Shown one piece after another: positions 26,199-37,900 of a stretch of 64,000 nt of DNA. Position numbers and translations under genes: made by a program. Each line of letters starts with the position of its first letter. The first letter of the stretch is position 1. Below the pieces are notes generated by a model. The model was given only the letters and a program-made list of their open reading frames with translations. It made no database searches and had not been told where the DNA came from. The stretch covers positions 23,439,958 to 23,503,957 of the forward strand of contig NC_089979.1 of assembly GCF_036417845.1 (NCBI RefSeq). Reading direction: 5' to 3'. The DNA comes from Apteryx mantelli. Its lineage: Eukaryota; Chordata; Aves; Apterygiformes; Apterygidae.

Positions 26199-27215
26199 TC
26201 CCTGAAATGCCTGTACACCAATGCACGCAGCTTGGGGAACAAACAGGAAGAACTAGAGATCTGTGTGCGGTCGCAGGGCCATGATCTCATTGCCATTACA
26301 GAGACATGGTGGGATAGCTCGCATGACTGGAGTGCTGTCATGGATGGCTACGTGCTTTTTAGGAAAGACAGGCCAGGAAAGCGAGGTGGTGGAGTTGCTC
26401 TTTATGTGAGAGAGCAACTGGAATGTATTGAGCTGTGCCTAGGGGTGGATGAAGAGCGAGTCGAAAGCTTATGGGTAAGGATTAAAAGGCAGGCTAGCAT
26501 GGGTGACACTCTTGTGGGTGTTTACTACAGGCCACCTGATCAGGAAGAGGAAGTCAATGAGGCCTTCTACAGACAACTGGAAGTAGCCTCACGATCCCAG
26601 GCCCTGGTTCTCATGGGGGACTTCAACCACCCCGATATCTGCTGGAAAGACAACACAGCTAGGCACAAACAGTCCCGGAGGTTCCTGCAGAGCATTGGTG
26701 ACAACTTCTTGACACAGGTGGTGGAGGAGCCAACAGGGAGAGGTGCGCTGCTGGACCTCGTACTAACAAACAAAGGACTGGTGGAAGATGTGAAGGTCGG
26801 GGGCAGCCTTGGCTGCAGGGACCATGAGATGGTGGAGTTCAGGATCCTGCAAGGAGGCAGCAGGGCACTAAGTAGGATCGCAACCCTGGACTTCAGGAGA
26901 GCAAACTTTGGCCTCTTCAGGGACATACTTGGAGGAATCCCATGGGTGAGGGCCCTAGAAGGAAGAGGCGTTCAAGAGAGCTGGTTAATATTCAAACATC
27001 ACCTCCTCCAGGCTCAAGAGCAGTGCATCCCTATGAGTAGGAAGTCAAGCAAAGGAGGCAGGAGACCTGCATGGATGAGCAAGGAGCTCCTGGCAAAACT
27101 CAACCAGAAGAAGGAAGTCTACAGAAAGTGGAAAGGGGGACAGGCCACTTGGGAGGAATATAGGAACGTTGTTAGAGTATGCAGAAATGTGAGGAGGAAG
27201 GCTAAGGCCCGTTAG
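26199..27215 (+). pseudogene. CR1 ORF2, endonuclease part, ended by premature stop
   Basis: The frame open from 26,010 enters recognisable CR1 ORF2 at about 26,199. It encodes the APE-like endonuclease that nicks target DNA for target-primed reverse transcription. Visible motifs are [14 protein letters not shown] near the start, AITETWW (metal-binding Glu), a [10 protein letters not shown] strand, [18 protein letters not shown] (catalytic Asp/Asn) and RDHEMVEF, where the family usually has SDH; the DH pair is kept but Ser is Arg. After the nuclease comes a basic linker. The frame is cut by TAG at 27,213-27,215. The downstream reverse-transcriptase part continues in the same frame, so this is a simple nonsense change, not a frameshift. 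Confidence 0.9.
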
Positions 27216-28962
27216 GAATTAAATCTGGCTAGATATGTCAAGGACAGCAAGAAGGGCTTCTTCAAATACATCAGTAGCAAGAGGAAGACTAGGGAAAATG
27301 TGGGGCCTTTGCTGAATGGGGTGGGTGCCCTGGTGACAAAGGATGCAGAGAAGGCAGAGTTACTGAATGCCTTCTTTGCTTCAGTCTTTACTGCTCAGGC
27401 CAGCCCTCAGGAACCCCAGACCCTGGAGACAAGAGAGAAAGTCTGGAGAAAGGAAGACTTTCCCTTGGTCGAGGAGGATTGGGTTAGAGATCATTTAAGC
27501 AAACCTGACACCCACAGATCCATGGGCCCTGATGGGATGCACCCACGAGTGCTGAGGGAGCTGGCGGATGTCATTGCTAAGCCACTCTCCATCATCTTTG
27601 AAAGGTCATGGAGGACAGGAGAGGTGCCCGAGGACTGGAAGAAAGCCAATGTCACCCCAGTCTTCAAAAAGGGCAAGAAGGAGGACCCAGGGAACTACAG
27701 GCCAGTCAGCCTCACCTGCATCCCTGGAAAGGTGATGGAGCAGCTCATCCTGGAGGCCATCTCCAAGCATGGGGAGGAAAAGAAGGTGATCAGGAGTAGT
27801 CAGCATGGCTTCACCAAGGGGAAATCATGCTTAACCAATCTGATAGCCTTCTATGATGGAATGACTGGCTGGGTAGATGAGGGGAGAGCAGTGGATGTTG
27901 TCTACCTAGACTTCAGCAAGGCTTTTGACACTGTCTCCCATAACGTCCTCATAGACAAGCTCAGGAAGTGTGGGCTAGATGAGTGGACAGTGAGGTGGAT
28001 TGAGAACTGGCTGAATGGCAGAGCTCAGAGGGTTGTGATCAGCGGCGCAGAGTCTAGTTGGAGGCCTGTAGCTAGCGGTGTCCCCCAGGGGTCAGTACTG
28101 GGCCCAGTCTTGTTCAGCTTCTTCATCAGTGACCTGGATGAAGGGACAGAGCGCACCCTCAGCAAGTTTGCTCACGATACAAAACTGGGAGGAGTGGCTG
28201 ATACCCCAGAGGGCTGTGCTGCCATTCAGAGAGACCTGGACAGGCTGGAGAGGTGGGCGGAGAGGAACCTCATGAAGTTCAACAAAGGCAAGTGCAGGGT
28301 CCTGCACCTAGGGAGGAATGACCCCATGCACCAGTACAGGTTGGGGGTTGACCTGCTGGAAAGCAGCTCTGCAGAGAAGGACCTGGGAGTGCTGGTGGAC
28401 AAGAAGTTAAGCATGAGCCAGCAATGTGCCCTTGTGGCCAAGAAGGCCAATGGTATGCTGGGGTGCATCAGGAAGAGTGTTGCCAGCAGGTCGAGGGAGG
28501 TGATCCTCCCCCTCTACTCAGCCCTGGTGAGGCCACAGCTGGATTACTGTGTCCAGTGCTGGGCTCTCCAGTACAAGAGGGATGTGGCACTACTGGAGCA
28601 AGTCCAGCGAAGGGCTACAAAGATGATTAGGGGACTGGAGCATCTCTCTTATGAGGAAAGGCTGAGAGAGCTGGGCCTGTTTAGCTTGGAGAAGGCTGAG
28701 AGATCTTATCAACGTGTACAAGTATCTGAAGGGAGGGTGTCGAGAGGATGGGACCAGACTCTTTTCAGTGGTGCCCAGCAACAGGACGCGAGGCAACGGG
28801 CACAAACTGAAACACAGACACTTCCATCTGAACATGAGGAAATACTTTTTCACTGTGAGGGTGACAGAGCACTGGAACAGGTTGCCCAGAGAGGTTGTGG
28901 AGTCTCCTTCTCTGGAGATATTCAAAAACCGCCTGGATGCAATCCTGTGCAACGTGCCCTAG
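27216..28962 (+). pseudogene. CR1 ORF2, reverse transcriptase part, catalytic Asp lost and frameshifted
   Basis: In frame with the endonuclease after its stop codon. It encodes the RNA-dependent DNA polymerase region, with [31 protein letters not shown], motif A ([13 protein letters not shown]), motif B ([11 protein letters not shown]) and motif C. Motif C reads FAHD: the codon at 28,173-28,175 is CAC (His) in place of the first of the two metal-binding aspartates (FADD in the family). The C-terminal block continues to about 28,690 and then switches to the +1 frame between 28,690 and 28,702. The family C-terminus (YKYLKGG.., [21 protein letters not shown]) is found in that second frame up to the stop at 28,960-28,962. 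Confidence 0.9.
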
Positions 28963-29045
28963 GTGACCCTGCTTGAGCAGGGGGGTTGGACTAGATGATC
29001 TCCAGAGGTCCCTTCCAACCTCAGCGATTCTGTGTGATTCTGTAA

Positions 29046-29850
29046 TGAGCAGGAAATTTGGCATTACTTTCAACATAATTCTCCATAATTATTTCTAAAT
29101 CATAGTATAAAAATATTTTTCCACTCCATGATTTCTGCAGCCTGTGCTCTTATGCATTCTGCAATGACTCAAAATTTCAGCAGGCCTTCATGACATTATA
29201 ATAATTCTTTTCGACTTTTTATGCGCAGTTGACGCTTGCGGGTCATTCATTCCAGGACTATCTGTTGTATCATATTAAGAACTATTAAGTCAAATCATAC
29301 GTGAAATCAGCATATATAAGTTAAGTTTTCTAAATGCCTGTGCAAAGGTTTTCAGGACTGAAGTAGATTCAGTTTGTAATAGCTGAAGATTAGCTGTCAT
29401 TCCTCTCTTGTGTCTTGTTCCAGTGACATCTCCCTTTTTGATTTCATTCACAAGTAACTTTTTCTTATTTTCAAAGTATTTTACCCTCTCATTAAGTGTC
29501 AAGGCATCAGTCTTTGTCCCTCATTGGCTCATAATTTGAAGCAAATAACTTTTTACTTCTTCTTACAATATGTATACAGCACCTCATACAACAGCACTTT
29601 ACTCTGTAAGAACTTCTCGGTGTTCTAACACTTGTTTGCTTTAGTTTTCCTGGGTGAGCGTGTTTCAGCACACTCCTAGTAGAACAGATGCTTTCTACTT
29701 TGGAGGCTCCTGATACAGAACCAGGTTAGAATCTGTGAACAAGAGGTGCTGCTGGGGTACCAGGCCTCATAAGACAGGACCTTTGCAGAAAACCAGGAGA
29801 TTGACCAAAATAACATGTCAAAGCCATTGATTTGTAATTAAGCACTTAAG
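29046..29850. other. Intergenic, no gene seen
   Basis: AT-rich sequence between the CR1 tail and a CpG-enriched block. The reverse frame at 29,290-29,502 has no family signature and no splice support. Confidence 0.5.
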
Positions 29851-30818
29851 ACCAGGATGCTGTGTGAGCACAAAAACAGAGTGGCAAAAACATGTAACAG
29901 GATGAGCCTTGCTCTGATAAGTGGACTGTTTGCACGTAGGTTAAAGCGCTTAAACTTAATTGGAACCAGGTAAAGGAACCAAGGCTAAAGTAGAATGATA
30001 CATCTCAGAGACAGAGCTGCAAGATAAACAATCTGTATCCAGTATGAACCAGACAACTGAAGGGAAATTTGGGGGACTTTGGGGGGAACAGAACCCTGTG
30101 AGACCACCAGTACATAGCTAATCATATCAGTAGTAAAGCCAAAATTGCCCTGCTAACAGTATCAAACCCACCAAATTTGGGTACAGATGTAGCAAAATCA
30201 AGAAATGAGGGAAAAATAATGAGGGGCAGGTTATTTATTTGGGAGGAGATTTGGCAGAAAAAGGGAAGCATAAGCACGGTGAAAAAGAATGTCGAGTGAC
30301 AGAAAAAAATGGAGAATAAACTACAAAATTAGTCAATAAATGACAGAGGATTGCTCTTCCAACAGTAGGAGTGCAGATACCTAGGGACTGTCGCAAAGCT
30401 GACCTGCAGATCCAAGCCCACTGGGATGCTGGAGGGAATCCCCTTGAGCAACCCACAGGACTTGCCGTCAGGTCGATGTCCAAAACACTTGGTGTGAGAG
30501 GAGAGAGTGAAGACGGATTGAATTGCACCCTAATAATAAGCAGCGTGAGATGGTAGAGAAAGGTGATAGAACTAATTCAGCAGTAGCTGTGTATAACTAG
30601 TAAGCCTTAAGAGTGATAAACCGTAACATAGTAATTACAGCAGTGTGAAGAATGATAAAATTGTAAATTAATAATAGCAATGTGATTATTAGTTCATTGG
30701 TCATTTAGCTGATTTATTAGATTATTAATAGTGTGTTGATTGATCAATAAACCTTAGAGTTTCTCATCTCAAGCCTGTAAGTGAAAGGAGGAAAGTAGGA
30801 CTTAGGTAACAGTTGACA
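29850..30818. repeat. Unclassified CpG-enriched block, possibly an old solo LTR
   Basis: This roughly 970-base block has about ten CpG dinucleotides, against one or two per kilobase on either side. It contains purine-rich runs (around 30,064-30,087 and 30,232-30,265) and an AATAAA at 30,747-30,752 close to its right end. CpG enrichment outside a promoter fits sequence inserted more recently than its surroundings, and an AATAAA near one end is a feature of LTRs. I could not find matching target duplications, a primer-binding site or internal retroviral genes, and I do not recognise the family. It could equally be unique sequence or a distal regulatory element. Confidence 0.25.
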
Positions 30819-31139
30819 TCTCACCCATGGGTCCTCTGAAGGATATTGTAAGATTACATTTATTACTCTCTCTACATTATTACCTTAATGTTGCAAACCT
30901 TGAGGTGAGTTTTACCATTGATTTCATAAGCTTCACTCAGAGAAAAATGACAGCATTTTTTTAGCTTAGCTGATGCAAACAACTGTTTAGATCCTCGTTA
31001 TTTAAAAGAGAGTTTGCTTTAGCTTAATTAAAACTTCAGCCTGACTTGGCTTATAAAGCCACTCTTAACAGCAGTAAATTGATACAAAAAAGCTAAGTTA
31101 AAAAACTAATCCTAAACAAATTGGTTTAAATTCACGTTT

Positions 31140-31930
31140 TCCTGAGGGGGCTGTTTTGAGGGGCGGTCGCGGCCCTTCGCGCTCCTGAGCGGGGTCAGGG
31201 CCAGGCCGCGGCCACGGGCTCCCGGGCACAGCGAGGCCGGGAGAGGCACCCAACGCCCGGCCTGCTCCGCCCCGGCGGGGGGGCTCAAGGCCTGGCCGCC
31301 CTGCGGCGGGGCTGCCCGCGGGGCTGCTGGGGGGCTGGGGACCGCCGTCCCCGTCCCCGGGCGCCGCCGCCGCCCGCCCCGCGCCGCCGGGGGGGGGGCG
31401 GTGCCGCCGCTCCCCGCGCACCCCTCAGGGCCGGGGCGGTGCTTGGTGCCCATGGCAACGGGGCGCGCGCCGCGCCGCGCAGCCTCCTCCCCGCTGGCGG
31501 CCGCCGCCGCCATGATGATGCTGGGCCGCGGGCTGGACGCCAGGTAACGGCGGCCGCGGCGCGGCGGGACGAGGCAGTGCGGCGCGGCCGGCGGTCCGTG
31601 TCCCCGGGGGGGTGGCTGCTGCCCTGCCGGGGGCGCCGAGAAGAGGAAGGGTCGGGGCCCCTGCGGCGGGGGTGCCCGTGGCGGGCCTGCCGCGGAGCCC
31701 CGGGCGGCGCGCGGGGCCCTGCCGGCGGCCGCGGCGGCGGGGAGAGGCCGCGTCCCGCCGCGCCGCCCGGGTCGCGGAGCCCGGCGGGCCGCCGACCTCC
31801 GGCCGCTGGGGGAGGCCGCTCCCGCCGCCCGGTTTTAGCGCGCTGCGTAGCGTGGGGGTCGCTGGTGTAACGGTAGCAAAACTTTTCCAGGCTCGGAGAG
31901 CTAAGTGGGGACTTGCGGAGATGCTCAGGC
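31140..31930. promoter_or_regulatory. CpG island, promoter of CIBAR1
   Basis: Base composition switches abruptly from AT-rich to very GC-rich with dense CpG at about 31,140 and returns at about 31,930. The island spans the first coding exon of CIBAR1 and extends about 370 bases upstream, as expected of a broadly expressed gene's promoter without a TATA box. A CCCATGGCAACGGGGCGCG segment at 31,448-31,466 contains CCATGGCAAC, a half-site-like match to an RFX/X-box motif (RYYNCCATGGCAAC in ciliary genes). That would suit a ciliary gene. I saw no supporting evidence for a divergent gene on the - strand. Confidence 0.85.
31512..31543 (+). other. CIBAR1: CIBAR1 coding exon 1
   Basis: Three consecutive ATG codons begin this exon in a GCCGCCGCC context. 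It encodes ten residues plus two bases of an Arg codon and ends at CAG/GTAACG. It is short and lies inside the CpG island. The 5' UTR start is not determined. The second or third ATG could also serve as start. Confidence 0.85.
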
Positions 31931-34900
31931 TTTCCGCTGGTAATTTTTTCGATCGTCTTTAAGCGGTCTTTAAGGACAAATAATTAGGAAGGAGGAAAAA
32001 AAAATTTTCACACCCTCATTTGGGCAATGTAGCGTTTCATGTTCCATTACTGAAAGTTACTTCCATGAGAGGACTGGGGGGGGGGGGGGGGTGTTAAAAT
32101 TGCAAAGTGCGTGTGCAAACCTAGTTCGGACTCCCTCCTGGGAGTGGAAGGGGTATTTTTTTAACGTGAGGACCTGCGCCAGCCACTAACATAGGAAAGG
32201 AGACAGACCTTTTACTGGAGACTTTATAAGATGTTGTTAATGTCGAAAAATTACTTTAATACTTTGAGGCTTTCTTTCCTATTTCTGTTGTGGTATCTGT
32301 CCTGCTCAAATGGTTTGAGAGTCAAGCATGTCCTGGAGAGCTGAATAACTTAACTCAGAGATTTTTTTTTTCTTTAAAATAATAAAAACTGTTATGAGTC
32401 GTCTCCTTGCACTGCTTTTATGAGGCAGCATAACTGCTTTGTCCATAGTAGAACTTTTTCCTGAAATATTTTAACAGAATGTTCATCTTTATTCATCTGA
32501 ATTGACTGCATCATTACTCAGTTTTAAAGTACTAAAGTTCTTCCAGTACTTCTGATTTTCATGTGTTATGATATTAAGTCAATATTTAAATATTTGTCAG
32601 TACTTAGATCTGGGATAATTTCAGAATATTAAGGGCAACTTCATAAAGATGGAGGAAATTTTCATTTCTGTACCTTGCCATGAGAGAATTAGGAGTAAAT
32701 TCTTTTGCTAAAAATTCAAGCACTTTGCTTGAATCACTTCATTCAGACCATGAGGACTTCTTAGGACCCAGTATACGGCATTTACTGTTTGCTAATTGGT
32801 TCTGTAGTGCTTCAGCTGGAATAGTTGATTGAATTCACTGACACTGTGATCTGTTCTATGCTTCATCGCTGAAGCATAACCTTAAGCAAGACACTCAAAT
32901 TAAGAATGGTGGGTGTGATAGGCATCCTTCTTTCTACTTTTTCTTGTTTTTAGAGTTGTAACCCCTGTATGTTTGTGTCTGTTCACTTTTCTTATCTCTA
33001 TTTCCCAGGCATCTTCACCCTCAGTAGTGCTAAATCAGTGCAATTAGGTACCTGTTCCTAACTTGAAGAAACTTTAATACCTTTACAGATTTGCCCTCTA
33101 CTGCCTAATTTTAATTTTTTTCAACCACTGACTTGTCTGTTTAGATTGGGTCGTATAGCTTCCTTTCCCCAGTTGGCAATCTTGTTTGAGACCTGTAGGT
33201 GTTACCACTCTGTTAGTAATTAATGCTAACAGTAATAATGAGCTATTGCTTAACCCCAATAGGAAAATTTCTCAGGTAATTTTTGTGATTTGGGTTTTCC
33301 ACTATTGAATCTTTATTTTTTAGCTAAATATAAATGCTACTTTTTTTTAAGTTCATTACTAAGCACAAATTACGTCAGACTTTGTATCTTTTTAAGAGTA
33401 GATTTCTGATTTACACTGAAATGAAATGTCCCAAATCACTTACAAATTTTCCGTGGTATGATCATAGAGTTCTGTACATGTTCCCCATCTTAATTTTCAT
33501 TTATTTTTCTTTGGTATCTAGAGACAATCAGACTAGACAAATACGAGATGCTGTTTCAAATGTGGAAAAACATTTTGGTGAATTGTGCCAAATATTTGCT
33601 GGATATGTACGTAAAACTGCCAGACTACGAGACAAAGCAGATCTTCTAGTAAATGAAATATATGCATATGCTGCTACGGAGACACCAAACTTAAAAGTTG
33701 GACTGAAAAACTTTGCAGATGAATTTTCCAGACTTCAGGATTATCGCCAGGCAGAGGTACAAGATTAAAGCTGTACATGTTGTGTTTGCCAGCTGAACTT
33801 TTCAGTTACTCATCTGTGATTAAAAGGGTGATTAAAGTTTTATATACTCTTTATATAAGAGTATATAAAAATATACTCTTCAATCTTAAGAGGACCAGTG
33901 AGAAAGCACTTTTAAATGTATTAGTGGCACACCACGATAGGCTCCCAAAGCATTCATAGTTTACTCTGCTAAAATCTTTAGTGAAAACTGCCTGTCATTA
34001 GTACTATTGAATTCAGTGAAGCTATCCATGTGAATGCTGACAGAATTTGAGACAGCAAGCCTTTTGCAGAGCAAAAAAAAGAGAACTCTTAGATTTTTGG
34101 ATTATGATTTATGATTAATAAAACTTTTCTCATTTTGTGATTTGAGTTGTCTAGCGGTAACTGAGGTAAAATCAGTCATTTTGTTGAATCTGTTACCAGA
34201 AACAGCATGGAAGAGAATACTGACTGGAATCCCTCACTGGGTTCTTTGATAGCCAGTCTGTGGTGCTGTCAGGGACCACTGTAGGCTTCTGTAAGGCTGC
34301 ATTTCAACATTTATTAATCTACGTCACTTCAAAGTACATACTTGATTTGGACTGGGTGTGAAAGTATAGTCTCATTTCTGCTAGATTAGTGAGAGCACAA
34401 ACACAGGTGTTTATGCCAGCTATAGATCTGTATGTGGGTCCATTCAAATTGTAACTTATGATCCCACTGAGCCACACACAGATCATTGTTTCTATTGATA
34501 TAATAGCAATTTATCTGTATATTAATAGAGTAAATTTATATTATGCCATAAGATACACGTGAAATCATACTGCATGATATCTTGGTCATTTTTCACCTTT
34601 AAACTATGAATCTGTAATTTCAAGAAAACTGAAACAAAAATTCAGAGGTACTCATTCATGAGAGCATTCATGTGTTTTGCGCAACTTGTTGTAGGTATTT
34701 GTAATATTTTCAGTACCTACAGTGCTGTTTCCGTTAGCCTTAAGAACAAAAGGGTTACATTTCTTACAGCATATTTGACAGCAAAGATGTTTCAGACTAT
34801 AATGTATCAAAAAGTTTAAAGCAAAAACATTTATTTTTAACTTTTTAGGATAGAAAACTGTAGACACTTGAGATGCACTGTTGATTTTATTTAGTACTCA

Positions 34901-37900
34901 GTTGTTAGAATTCCCACGTTTTATTTATCTTTGTGTATTGCCACTGAAATAAGAGGGAATTCTTCCAGAAATCAGTTCTAGGTCCTCAAAATACAAAAGA
35001 CTTACTGATTCTGTTTTTTGGCAGTACTTCTTAAACCTCCATTCCCACTGTTTTCTGTTTATATGTACCAGAGGTGCAGATGACTTTAGTGACCTTGTGA
35101 TTTCTTTTGTAGGTTGAAAGGCTTGAAGCCAAAGTTGTCGAACCTCTGAAAAGTTACGGGACAATAGTAAAACTTAAAAGAGTAAGTTAAATGTGTATTT
35201 TCTCACAAAGTATATTGTGGTGTTCTGACCACTCAGTTAAAAATTTCTATTTTGTGGGCAAATTGGTTGTGATTTTTCTTATTGCCATAATAAATGTAAC
35301 TAAAAAATTTATATAAAAATACATCTGAACTGGAGCTATATATGTGTTGGAGGAAGTAGTTTTGATGTGAAGATAAGGATATTCAGACTCTAGAGCACAA
35401 CCAAATGCTTTAAAAAAGTGACTTGTGGACAGTGTAAATGTACTTTCTGGATAGTACAAATTCAGGTGAAGGATGTTTTCTTTATGAATAGTGTCAGTGT
35501 TTGTCTGTTTTGGTTTTTTATTATTATTATTATTTAGAGTTCCAAAAGGTGAATGTACATGTAATGGTTTTGTTTTTCAGTCATCTATACACTGCCTTTA
35601 ATGATAGCATTTCAAATGTAGAATTGCAAAGTGAAGCTCAGTTTCTACATTGTAGTTCATAATGTAGAAAACCTGTTTTGAAACTGGTAAATGGATAGTG
35701 GTCTGAATGAACTGAAAAGTCATAAGGATGGCCTGAAGATACACAACTACTCTTCTTCCACTATATTCTGGAAACAGTATGTATAGGGGTTTGAAATGCT
35801 CCCACAAAAATACCTGTAAATTTTTTTCCTTCAGGAGGAATAGCTAATTTTCCTTGAGCAAGTAAATTTTATTAAACAGATCTTAGTTTATAGGATGAAG
35901 ATAAGCTCTTTGTAATACTTAAATATTGCATATATTATGTAGAGATTACTTTCATCTGGTAAACTCAATCTGTAATTGACATATCTGTATCATAACCTAT
36001 ATAATGATCGGTAAAATGATTGGTATTTGATAGTATTTTACATACAAAATCTGACACTGCATTCATCGTGGTTATATCTGAGCACTTCTTGGCATTGCAC
36101 CTCAAAAACTAGTATTTTTCATATATTTTTATTCATGCATCATTTCAGCATGGTAAGGAAGCAAGTAAAATGCTTGGAAATTAATGTACAGCTATCCCAC
36201 TTGGTTGTAAGAGAAAACATGAGGAAGGAAATACATCTTGTACTTGACTGGTAGTCCTTAGCTTGTATAAGGGATCATTCTTCTGTTATCTTGGACTGTA
36301 TCATAAGAAAGTTGTGTCCTGCACAAATGAGCTTCATTCTTACTATTGAATGCCTTGTTGTGTCCTGAAAGCAAAGTTGTAGACTACAGTCTCTATCTTA
36401 GAATATAGGATTTTAATAGTGACTCTGAAACCCAGTTGGTGAGACCTTGAACTTGACTGGGTATTCTATAGGATGTAAATATTGAGGGTGGAAGACAAGT
36501 GTAATGTGTTTGTGGCCGTAGTGTGGCGGAGCAGATGCACACAGTACTGCAGTTGTGCTTGGGGCTTCCAAAACTCTGAAGGTACTGTCTTGAGATGTGC
36601 TGTATTGCCACTGAGAGCCAGTAAGTGCTGAGGACAGAAGTAACTGAGGCCAGGTCATCGTTTGCAAGAATGAATGACATCTCCTGTTGTCTATGCCATT
36701 TAGAATTCTAGAAACCATTACATGTTATTTTTCCTAGCTATAGTGAGGGGTTCTGGAGTGTTCCTAAGCTGTAGACAGGATTAACTATTTCAGCAACGTA
36801 CCTTCATTTATCATCTCCAAACACTGGGCCATGTTCAGTGAAAATAGCTTTTCACAAGGAGACACAACTTCCTAGCACAGGGCTCTAGCTGTAGGACCAC
36901 TTTAACTAGTAACAACATCAACTGTATTAAGTAAAATCGGACAGAATCTGTCCCTATGGCCCTTTTTATAAAGGAGATGTACTTACTACTTAGTTTCTGT
37001 ACGTCCTGGAACAGGTGCACTATTGTAGTGCTGTATTTAAAAAGAACTTGCTCTTTCCTTCAAGTAAAAGATCAATGTCCTATGATACTAAATGTTTTAA
37101 AGAGGCCCAGGTCAATAAGAATGATTGTTTGCCTTTTATCTGCTAATGCAATAAAAATGTTTTCGAGTCGCATGTCCTGGTTTGATCAGAGCAGGACTGA
37201 TTAGATGGTTTACCATGCTGGATAGCTCCTTGGGGCAGGAATTCACAGCCTCAGTGGAAGCTAGTATGGTATTCTTGTCCTGTAATGCAGCTTCAGTATA
37301 GCATTTTAGGATTTCTTCCTGTTTCATTTTTCTGTACATCAGCTTCCATTTTCTGCTTTTGGCAACTCTGTTTCTGCTTTCTTTTCTTCATATAGAACAG
37401 GACATCATAAAACTAAGGTGATTCACATGTAGAGGAAAGGATTGGTTTGGGTTAATGTTTCAGTCTTTAAAGCAGATAACAGTACAGTGATGAGGATTTA
37501 CCAGCTCCTTGTCTGGTGGACAGACACTAGCTGTACTTCTGAACACTTTGGAATTAGATGGTTGAACAAAGTTCTTATATGTGACTCTAAGAAATTTGTA
37601 GCTTAAAGTAAGAGGGACTACAAGCAATTTAGTATTCTCCATACATGTCCTGTATATCTCACAGGCTGTTGCATTCCATCCAATTACTCCTTGGATTTAA
37701 ATCATATTTTCCAAAAATGCATCCAATCTTGGTTGAAGACACTGGAAGAGAACATAGAATTGTTTGTGGTGGTTTGTTCTAGTGGTTAGGTGATCTCAGT
37801 GGTGTTGCTTGTGTTGTTGGTTTTAAATGAAAGATTTATAATCTGAATCTGTCTAGCTTCAGTGCCTAATCTCTGGTTCTTGTTATGTACTTCCACTGTG

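Larger units (their letters stand above)
26036..29045 (+). mobile_element. 5'-truncated CR1 LINE retrotransposon with nearly intact ORF2
   Basis: A CR1-family non-LTR retrotransposon copy of about 3.0 kb. It carries an APE-type endonuclease followed by a reverse transcriptase, a CR1 3' UTR (GGTTGGACTAGATGATC, then AGAGGTCCCTTCC) and a tail made of two units of the GATTCTGT octamer at about 29,025-29,043. Full-length CR1 is around 4.5 kb (family knowledge), so the first open frame and the 5' region are missing. No target-site duplication was found, as expected for CR1. Coding integrity is far higher than in the other CR1 pieces here, so this is the youngest insertion in the window. It carries at least three disabling changes (see the two entries below) and cannot move on its own. 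Confidence 0.93.

Noticed and set aside
26567-26926. Reverse-strand frame over the CR1 endonuclease
   Set aside because: Antisense shadow of the LINE coding sequence; the same applies to reverse frames at 28,590-29,076.
31098-31513. Reverse-strand open frames rich in Gly, Pro, Ala and Arg in the CpG island
   Set aside because: GC-rich DNA gives long frames by chance; composition is that of CpG-island noise with no domain.
31439-31962. Forward open frames over the CIBAR1 promoter and intron 1
   Set aside because: They overlap exon 1 in other frames and continue through its donor; no similarity to any family.
33334-33521. Upstream extension of the exon 2 reading frame
   Set aside because: It is intron 1 sequence before a good acceptor; exon 1 in the CpG island supplies the true start.
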